This document shows positions 56,246 to 64,000 of a stretch of DNA of 64,000 nucleotides, piece after piece. The notes beneath the pieces were generated by a model, which was not told the DNA's origin, did not search any database, and saw only the letters and a program-made list of their open reading frames with translations. The translations under genes were made by a program, and so were the position numbers. The stretch is taken from assembly GCA_009192285.1 (NCBI GenBank), contig WBVU01000004.1:3494001-3558000 (forward strand), read 5' to 3'. The DNA comes from Morchella semilibera. Its lineage: Eukaryota; Ascomycota; Pezizomycetes; Pezizales; Morchellaceae. Position 1 is the stretch's first letter. Each line of letters opens with the position of its first letter.

Positions 56246-58390
56246 TGCTGCTCAATTCAGTATGTAGTAGTCGCGGCGAGAAGTTAATTGATCAGAGGTG
56301 CTTCACTGGGCTGCACTTATATCGCTGGGTGAGTTGTGCCGCGTTGAAAAATGTAGTCTCCTGAAACCCAAGTAACGGGTACCTAGGGCACACCGGTTGC
56401 CGCCTGTACCTAGGCTTTGTTTTTCGGCGTGTAATAATGGGATACCCGGGGCTTTTCTGTGCATTGAAGCTCTTGATTCCTCCTGCATACACGTTAAGTA
56501 CATGTATTAATCAGAGCTCCCCTATCCCGCTTTTGATCGCCATTTGGAACGTCAGAGTTTGTTTGGTTTGCTATACGCCTGTCCAGCACCGCGGTTGAGG
56601 TCTATGGGTCGCTTCGGTTACTAGTCTGGAGTGTTGTAACAAATATTTCCGCCAGCCGTTGTTTTGGTCCACATCTGAATTGGAGCTGGATTCCAATTTA
56701 TCCCGGGCCGTTGAGACTGAACCCTTCTCAAGGACGGATAGGGAAGTGCCAGATGAAGGGCCAGGGTCCCTGGGGCTGGGGCTATAACCAATATGGGGGC
56801 GCTCGTTCTTCCGGAGAACAGGTTGCTGGTTAATTAATAGATTATGGGCCTCCCCCCCTATATGATGCCGACAGACTTGGGTATTAATTATGATGGCCCA
56901 CTAGGCTATTTGAGTCTTGGATGGATCGTTTAGCCGCAGCAACGCGCTAAGTCGAAGGCGAGAGCGGTCCCTCAGGATGTGTTACTCATCGAAAGTTCCA
57001 GCGATGGAGGGTAATAAGTATAGTATGTTTCAACAAACTGATTAACATATCAAACCTCAAGATTAGAGACAATTGCTAGTCGAGGAAATGTAAGGAGTAG
57101 GGGGGATTGATATTGGAAACACACCTGACTGGCCGACAGCCTCTGCATATTGTAGTACCCATGAAGAGTCATACTCAGAGCCACAGGTGTAGTCCCACTT
57201 GGACGAGTGAGGTGTGGTGAGATTAAAGTTATGTTATGTTACCTTGGAAGCATTGGATGCCAAGACGTCGTTTCCAGGTTCGTCAGCTCCCGTTTACGTC
57301 TTCAAACGCTCAACTTGCCGCACAAGTACATAATGGGTAGAGATAGGGAGGGGTGGATAGAACGAAATTTACTTTGTGGTAAGCGAGAGATGTTCGATCA
57401 AGCAGGGTTGTAGCTTGATATGTGATTTAATATATTCGAGTGATAATGGATGACTACATGTACATGTACTACATGTATACATACATAAGTACGTGTAGTC
57501 ATCAGTTGGGTGTAGAATAAAGAATGCATGTGGACGGCGCATGGCTTGGCTAACCGAAGATCTCTCGAGTATTGAAAAGACAAACTAAACCCGCATGATT
57601 TGTCTAATACGTACTTACGTTGATGGGTATCAGCTATTTTGGGTACATCAGCATTCGAATGCTTTGGTATTAACCTGGACACATCGTAACATCAATTCAC
57701 GCTAATACATGTGGGTTTTTTTAGGCGTACACTGTGGAGGATGGAGCGGTAAAATTCGTTCCCCACCGGAAGCATTTATAATAAAAGCACGGACTTTTTG
57801 GCTCAAAAAGGCTAATACTGTCCACTGGTGTAAATTTTGGCATTAATGATTGGTCAATTGATCACTTAGTATGTAGTATAGCACACCATAAAGATTGGAA
57901 TCCAGTGCCTACACCACCAGTGGGAAATGATTGGGCATGTGCTAATGTAGTAATAGCACGACATAAGGGCTGAAATCCAGTTCTTATACTACCAGCGGTA
58001 AATCATTTACTACCTCTGGTAAAATTACCTCTGACACATTCACCGCTCGTACATACACATGTCTAGTCCAAATAATTGGTTAATATATAATGTTGGTATT
58101 ATTTGATGGGACGCTACTTCCCGAATTCCTCTAGCTGAAGCCACGTTCGTTTCTTGAAAGAAAATAACACGGAATATATCCACACAAACGTCGCTAAGAG
58201 ACACTTTTCCCGTTTGCTTGCTTTAAGTCGTCTTGATACCCCTAATAAACCTCTATTCATCAGCCTGTTTCCCACTACTTCCCGCCATATATTCCCCGAG
58301 ACTCACCTAGAGCCGGCCAATCTCTCTACTCACAACATTTTAATGGACCGAATTTTCGAATATACTTGAAAGAGCCATTTTACAACCGCC
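56246..58390. other. Gene-free region with repeats
   Basis: No supportable gene. Contains ACATGTA clusters near 56500 and 57455-57480 (CTACATGTACATGTACTAC) and two diverged direct repeats at 57871-58007. Confidence 0.5.
57871..58007. repeat. Diverged 62-bp tandem duplication
   Basis: Copy 1 57871-57932 and copy 2 57945-58007 align end to end (ATGTAGTA-TAGCAC, GAAATCCAGT versus GGAATCCAGT, ACCAGTGGGAAATGATT versus ACCAGCGGTAAATCATT). Spaced by 12 bp. A partly inverted version (CCACTGGTGTAAA) precedes them at about 57821. Non-coding. Confidence 0.65.
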
Positions 58391-59290
58391 ATGTCAGAGT
58401 ACTCAGAAGTTGTGATTAAAGGAAACAGCAATGATACTAGCAGTACAAGTATATTTTGGCTTCCACCGCTGTCAGATTACCAGGACTTGAGTGACTGGAT
58501 CTTCGTTCAAGGTGTGGGCTATATAAGGGTCGTTGACAAATTTGGGGACTTCGCTGGACTCCTCATTAATTCTGAGGTCTTGCTACCACCATTCATGCTT
58601 TTCTTAGAAGATGATATGTCTGCGGCTGTTGGGAATCACACACATTGCATTGTTGAATTTGAAGGCTCTGCTATACGATACAGCTTACAGCTATATAAAG
58701 GGATCTCAACATGGTTTTATAAGAAGCATAAAATCAGAATAGAGGACACAGGCCCTCCAAAAGACCCTCTGATTAGAAAAAACAAAGCTCTCGGGAAGAA
58801 TCTGATTTATCCTGGCAGGAGTACTTTCAATCTTCTCGAAGCAATCTCGTATAAACCTTGGCTTGCACGGCATAAAAATTGCGATGAGGGCCACTTCCGG
58901 GTGAATATTCACATGGTTCGCAAAGGTGATGTTTATTATAATGTCGACGGCGGTTTTGTCACCCATGTGGTATGTGGGGGTGCTCTTTTAAGTGATCTTT
59001 TTTGGGTTCTCCTTGGGACCTCCAACGGATACTTAGCCCGCAAAGACCCGGACGACTGGGATGGATGGGGGGAGGCATTATGGGAAAGAGTAGGAATGGC
59101 AGAAGGGCTGTTTGAAACAGCCATGAGAAAATGTTTTTATTTCAAATATGCCAGAGATAATCGAATCACCATTAAACAGACAGGGTGGTTTGAGAAGAAG
59201 GATTATGTGTGGCTTTTACCAGTATCTCTTCGTTCAGGCCAGGAGTCGGATCCAGGCGGGGGCGGTGCGGCTTTGGGTCCGCTAGACTAA
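58391..59290 (+). CDS. Hypothetical 299-aa protein
   Basis: Single intron-free frame from ATG (context CCGCCATGTC) to TAG. Mixed alpha/beta composition with folded-looking segments: FWLPPLSDYQDLSDWIFVQG, GYIRVVDKFGDFAGLLINSE, HCIVEFEGSAIRYSLQLYKG, FRVNIHMVRKGDVYYNVDGG, RKCFYFKYARDNRITIKQTG. No signal peptide, no clear transmembrane segment except a weakly hydrophobic stretch around LLSDLFWVLLG. Gly-rich tail. No known family recognised; a lineage-specific gene is likely. Its neighbour at 60.3 kb is another orphan in the same direction but far enough (1 kb, with a MITE between) to be independent. Confidence 0.65.
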   Translation: MSEYSEVVIKGNSNDTSSTSIFWLPPLSDYQDLSDWIFVQGVGYIRVVDKFGDFAGLLINSEVLLPPFMLFLEDDMSAAVGNHTHCIVEFEGSAIRYSLQLYKGISTWFYKKHKIRIEDTGPPKDPLIRKNKALGKNLIYPGRSTFNLLEAISYKPWLARHKNCDEGHFRVNIHMVRKGDVYYNVDGGFVTHVVCGGALLSDLFWVLLGTSNGYLARKDPDDWDGWGEALWERVGMAEGLFETAMRKCFYFKYARDNRITIKQTGWFEKKDYVWLLPVSLRSGQESDPGGGGAALGPLD

Positions 59291-60306
59291 CCATCTCTGG
59301 TTTCATTTTTTGTTCTTGTTAATCCAATGCTACAAAGCCCACAATTCATCGTGTTTTGGCTATCGCATGTATTCTAATCTCGCATTAGAGCTAGAACATC
59401 CGATCGCAAAAAGTAAATGTAGAAGTAGCCAGCACCAATCAAAGCTTTGGGCAACTGTATGTACTTACTAAGTACATGTGGTTAGTAATGGTCGAGTGTA
59501 AAGTAATATTAGTAAAGCTCATGAATAGACGGATTGATTTCTATAGCTAGATGATTCAAATAATCGTATGATTGCCTGAAGTTTGATGGTATTCTGCGAT
59601 CTCGTCATGACAAGCTGAAGAAAAGATCGAAGCGAAATAGAACTGGCAGGATCTCTACTATATATGGGAATGCATATTTTCGGTGGATTGATATCGTATT
59701 TGTAATTGGTGAAATTAGTCGATTCCACAAATAAAAGTTTCTAAACGATAGAGTACACATACCTGCAAATAATAGCTATATAGTATTAGAAAGAGTTGGT
59801 TCGCGATCGATCAATTGTAAGCATACATGCGTTTCTAAGTATAGGCATTTTTTACCGTTTGAGGGTCTCCTATGACATGTCGACTAAGAACTTCAAACCT
59901 TATTTTACGGCCTCAAAATTTAATTCTATTTTAATTTAAGCAAAGCCCCGTTTATCCAATCGAAGCCGCATAGATATGTATATGTGCGTATATACCCCTT
60001 AAACTGTCAACAAAATGCTGATCCCTAGGAAAAAGCAAAAGTTGCTAGCAGGTTGTTATCTCCCTTATTAAATAATTGATCCTTCATACAAATTTCGGCC
60101 CTCTATTATAGGGGGTCAGCACTGACATGACAGCTTAAGGGATACCTAACGTGACGACTACACCAGCGCCTTTACGAGATACATACTAGCTCTACGTCAT
60201 CTCATGCTCTTTCCCCCACTTTCCTCGAAAATAATCTAGACGACATCGATCTCGCTTGCGTGGTTAGGATCGACTTAAACTTCAGATAAAGGCCAAGATC
60301 TCAGAT
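59291..60306. other. Intergenic spacer
   Basis: Between the two plus-strand orphan genes; carries MITE family A copy 2. No other feature recognised. Confidence 0.45.
59995..60142. mobile_element. MITE-like element, family A copy 2
   Basis: A 148-bp unit flanked by TA (59993-59994 and 60143-60144), with inverted ends CCCCTTAAACTGTCA and TGACAGCTTAAGGGA, followed inward by ATGCTGATCCC and GGGGTCAGCA. It shares this layout and the CCCTCTATTATA word with the element at 6860-7029. Non-coding. Confidence 0.65.
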
Positions 60307-61398
60307 ATGACAATTAATGAATCCAAGGGCTCCGGATTGATAAACGATGTCGGCATCGCACTCCTTTTCTTCCTGATGACTTTTCTATCCATGAAACTTG
60401 GGGTTTTATGCCAGAATTCCCTACCACTGGCTCAATTTGATTTATCACGCGTTCGTAAGTTTCATTCATGAAATAGCCAATGTCTTAAACCTCTTCGGCC
60501 AACTGGGAGTTTTAGTATCCATTATTATCAACCTGCTTGCGGTGGTCTTCATGTTCACTGTTGGGCTGCTTGTTTTCGGCATTGATACAAAAGGGTCGAG
60601 ATACATGTGTTATACTATCTACATTATATGCACTGTCTTCTGGCTGGCCGTCAAGTTATTGGTTTACTTTTATTTTAATGAAAAGGTTAGTGAGAAACAT
60701 TTCTTTTAACACACACACATGCACGTGAATATATCAAAAACACAACTGAATTTGATTGTAGTTATATTATTCCAGGAAGACTAGGGCCTCAGTTGGCTAC
60801 TACATCAACATAATCGGGATTTTACTTTCCTCCACACTCGTGGCTTACTTCTTGATCTCATAGTTCGTTACCATTCTTGCCGATAATAATCAAAAAGACA
60901 TGATGCTGATTCATATCCCACAGCCACAAATCCGAGATAGAACAAGGGGAATGCAGTATCGAATTTATGTCCAACCTCGCAATTGTTTACGTTACCCTCT
61001 CGACATTATTCCTCAACATATACTTCGCCATCTCATTCTTTGGGCTCCCTCCCCCATCACTTGAAGGGATGCCAAATTCCCCAGTTAAGTATGCATGGTG
61101 TAACATCGCGGTTAACCTTACCCCGATGTGCTATTACTTCCTTTTGCCCCTGATAAGTGGCGTTAGGAGGTTATCGATGCTTATTGTAGCGGCTCCAATC
61201 GATATGGGGATTACTATAGGCCTCCTAGCCATGCTAGAGGGGGAGAGAGGGGTGAAAGCTGAGATGGATCAGAGGTTGGAGAATATTCACGATTCAGGGG
61301 TAAATATGTGTCAAGAGTGTAGATCTCTAGGGAGAAGTGGAGAAGGGGCAGGCTTAGAGTTTTGTTCTGTTAATATGGATTACCTGAATAATAGATGA
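60307..61398 (+). CDS. Hypothetical seven-TM protein (one frame break)
   Basis: Exons 60307-60685, 60780-60862 and 60924-61398, 311 aa after discounting one G in the G4 run at 60400-60403 (joining FLSMKLG to FYARIPYHWLNLIYHAF). Seven hydrophobic segments: DVGIALLFFLMTFLS, LVSIIINLLAVVFMFTVGLL, CYTIYIICTVFWLAVKLLVY, YINIIGILLSSTLVAYFLIS, LAIVYVTLSTLFLNIYFAIS, WCNIAVNLTPMCYYFLLPLI and LIVAAPIDMGITIGLLAML, then a hydrophilic tail with CQECRS. The second intron's acceptor is the less usual GAAG (an upstream CCAG would give an early stop, so the exon-2 boundary is uncertain). No recognised motif. A membrane receptor-like or transport role is possible but unsupported. Confidence 0.6.
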
Positions 61399-61587
61399 TG
61401 TAGAACTGAGCGGTTGATAGTTAGATGTAGGAAATATAACAGGATATATAGCTTGAGTCTAGGGTATTGAAAGTAGTGATACTCGCTTCGAGTATTGAAT
61501 CTACTGGTTACACGACAAGTTATTCTACCAACAAGTATAAGGCCACAAAGTTATAGAGCGGCAAATGACGGCCAGGGACAGTCAGCA
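61399..61587. other. Intergenic spacer
   Basis: Short spacer before the tRNA; no feature. Confidence 0.4.
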
Positions 61588-61679
61588 GCCCTGCTGGCGC
61601 AATGGTAGCGCGTCAGACTTCTATCGGATAATATCCAATATGAGATCTGAAGGTTGCGGGTTCGACCCCCGCGTGGGGT
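61588..61679 (+). tRNA. tRNA-Arg(TCT) with 21-nt intron
   Basis: Plus strand, same exons as the gene at 34494-34589 (GCCCTGC...TGGCGCAATGGTAGCGC...GCGGGTTCGACCCCCGC...GTGGGGT). Intron 61624-61644 after CTTCTA is different in sequence and length from the other copy. Anticodon TCT (Arg). Mature length 71 nt. Confidence 0.92.
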
Positions 61680-63639
61680 TACTACATTCACAACCTTTTT
61701 GTTTGCCGAAACAAAACATGGGATGGGTGTAGAGTAAGCTCGAAAGCGTTGCCTAATTGAAAATTGAAAGGGTGTTGCCTTTTATTCTAGTATGGGTCTC
61801 GCTGAACGGGAACTAGACAAGGTTTTTTTAACTAGGATGGTACGCACGTATACAATATGTTAAACCCTATCTGCGCGTAAATAAGTTTGTAGCTGTTAGT
61901 GGAGGACCTCCCGTAGGCTATAGAAGCTGCTCTATTCCAATTTTTTTTCTATTCAATAGGGTAGAAGCATAAAGGTAGGTAAAGAGATCTCTCTGTTCTA
62001 TTTGATCACTATTCTAGTAGTGGGGCGTGTAGTGACTGGACTCGTTGCGACGAACAATAGAAATCATAGGAGGAGCAAAACAGGTAGAACCCACCCCCCC
62101 CCCCCCCAGAGGGGGTTCTAACGATAGACAATAGAAACCCCATATTCTATCCGTTGGGAACTCGAATAGAACCTAAATAGCACTAATAGTGGAGCAGCTC
62201 ACAGGATCCGCTACCTTTGTCTTGAAAGATATACCAAAATCACAAGCGGCTTAGATATATGTACTCACGCATACTAGACCGTTGTCGTAGTCATAGAACA
62301 AGAAATAAGTCATCTCATCTCTATAAGGCGATAGCTAAGTCTACCTAGTTTGTAGGCTACTAGATTAAGGGCTATCACCATAGCTCCATAATTAGATATT
62401 TGTAAACATTATCATAATTGCCAGTTGATAGAGAGTATGGAAATAGGCTAGAAGCGCATGACGGCAAACCCCACCGATTAACCTGATTAAAAGATAGGCA
62501 TATTTAGAGACGCTTTAAACCCCGGATAGAACGGATCTATTAAAGGTATTTACAGCGGGTGCTGTACTTAAGTACCCCGTTTCAAATTAACTAGTAAGCT
62601 CCGCGACGTCGGACTCGGCTTCGGGGAAATAGTAAAACCACACTAGGCCGGATGAATTACTCACGATATGCATAAGCAAACCAGTCCGAGGATAAGATCG
62701 GGAATCGTAACGGGCTGACAGGTACATAGGTTTGGCGCCCGGAGATTTGACATCGGGGGAGGACGGTGGGTATCGGGAAGTTCACCGTATGAGGACACCA
62801 AGTGTCGAAACAAGCTTTTTCGGACGTTTTGGATAGTACTTATTCGTAGCAAGGGTTAAATTCGAGTGATTAGCTGACGTGCCTAATATGGCGCCGCCAC
62901 GTTTCAGGGTCCTAGGTTGTTCGATTTGAGTGAATATTGTTCTTTTAGGGAACGATTTTGTTGTTGTTTGGGTCTGATGTAGCAGCGCTTAGAGAACAAC
63001 TCGGAATAGACGCCCCCTATAAAGAAGAAGAGTCATTATTTCTGGCCTAGAGGGGTTTGGGCCTGGATCGTACGATTGCACTAAAATGTATAGGCCCAAC
63101 CCGCCAGCAGTGGTTTTGTTTGTGGGCAAGAACTTGTAGTTAGAGTTGTGCTCATTCCTGAGAAATGCCGAGTTCCGATATCATGACTTGTTTCTTTGGC
63201 TTTTGCTGCATTTGTTGCTGCTCGGAGGGCTTGCTTGTAGACTTGGGATGCCCCAGAGTATGTGCAGGGAGGAACCTCCCTATCAACACGTGACTGACCA
63301 GCATAAACCCAGCGCCTAGAACCTTGGAGAGTCGATATATCGAACTTTGATGAAGGGGATCTCTGGAGTGTACTGTGGATGGCGAAGATTGTCGAGGTAT
63401 CGGATTTACTCTTATCCAGCAGTGGGAAGACGGGGGCTTGAACGCCCCAAGTTATAAGCTAGTTGTGCGTAAATTGCGTTTGCATTTAGCCACTTCATAT
63501 TAAAACTTATACACATGTACATATAACTTAGGTACATACTATACCATACGTCCACTATACTAGCTACATGGAATGCACAAATAAATGCCGTCGATTTTTA
63601 AATTCAGCCGTGTAGGTATTAGAGAGTTAATATAAATCG

Positions 63640-63678
<39 letters not shown>

Positions 63679-64000
63679 GTATATTCATATTACTTGATAC
63701 CGAGATTTCATGTACGGCCTTAGGAAGTACTGGCTCAAAAGAGGACTTGAATACATGTATGGATAGCTGCCCGGAAATTTCAAGTTGACCTTCCGTCTTG
63801 TCTTAATCCTGCGTTCGAGCCAAATAGCCGGAGAAATTTACAGACACAGTCCTTCATATCACTGAGTTCATTACGGGGTTTTGATCTGAGACCACTTCGG
63901 GAAATTTCGTCATCTGACGTCTTCTTCGAACTTATACGCCAGCTTTTAGCTAAGCCGGAACCGACCCTTACATGACGAATTGCGGAAACACCCACTAGTG
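61680..64000. other. Gene-free right edge
   Basis: About 2.3 kb with no supportable gene. Contains a C-run at 62093-62107, a long poly-T at 63646-63676 (31 Ts) and TACATGTA-type words near 63515 and 63752. The open frame at the very end (63780-63995, minus) shows no domain and may be chance. Confidence 0.45.

Noticed and set aside
63780-63995. 71-codon minus-strand frame at the right edge as a truncated gene
   Set aside because: No recognised domain and the region is cut by the window end; cannot be supported.

Overview
The window is nuclear DNA of a filamentous ascomycete fungus (Pezizomycotina). Evidence: protein genes with many short GT-AG introns (about 45-145 nt) and branch-point-like CTAAC/CTAAT boxes, intron-containing tRNA genes, a Crz1-type zinc finger factor with a calcineurin docking motif, and fungal families such as the lactose-permease-like MFS group and a giant ankyrin protein. 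The many gene-free, A+T-rich stretches with small inverted-repeat elements would fit a large repeat-containing genome (Pezizomycetes are one possibility), but I cannot name a species.

Layout. 1.5-4.6 kb: a TTC1-like TPR protein and a HAD phosphatase, both on the minus strand. 4.6-8.3 kb: gene-free, with one MITE. 8.3-10.4 kb: an 11-exon sugar transporter. 11.3-13.9 kb: a multi-pass membrane RING protein (Asi-like). 15.0-15.7 kb: a basic/coiled-coil orphan. 18.2-19.5 kb: a secreted alpha/beta hydrolase. 21.5 kb: tRNA-Lys. 22.3-23.5 kb: an F-box/ankyrin protein. 24.2 kb: a tRNA-Lys relic. 24.6-26.2 kb: a proline-rich orphan. 27.4-33.4 kb: a giant ankyrin protein whose N-terminus looks like a nucleotidyltransferase. 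34.5 kb: tRNA-Arg. 35.8-38.9 kb: ATX1 copper chaperone and MLH3 mismatch-repair protein, convergent. 40.1-42.2 kb: CRZ1-like factor with a 4.8-kb gene-free upstream region. 47.0-49.3 kb: mitochondrial glycerol-3-phosphate dehydrogenase GUT2. 52.0-53.3 kb: XAP5/FAM50. 53.6-54.5 kb: a divergent pair of identical tRNA-Ser genes around a large palindrome. 55.3-56.2 and 58.4-59.3 kb: two orphan ORFs. 60.3-61.4 kb: an orphan seven-TM protein. 61.6 kb: a second tRNA-Arg.

Most genes are unrelated housekeeping or lineage-specific genes, with no biosynthetic or defence cluster. CRZ1 (calcium/calcineurin signalling), ATX1 (copper delivery), GUT2 (glycerol use) and MLH3 (meiotic mismatch repair) act independently.

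Two things stand out. First, at least six otherwise well-preserved genes, among them the conserved ATX1 and MLH3, are broken by single-base changes, nearly all one extra base in a homopolymer run, with splice sites and motifs intact around them. That looks more like consensus error than gene death and should be resolved before anyone calls these pseudogenes. Second, the giant ankyrin protein carries a GS...DVD...D pattern of a pol-beta-like nucleotidyltransferase ahead of its ankyrin repeats, a candidate for an uncharacterised enzyme-ankyrin system.
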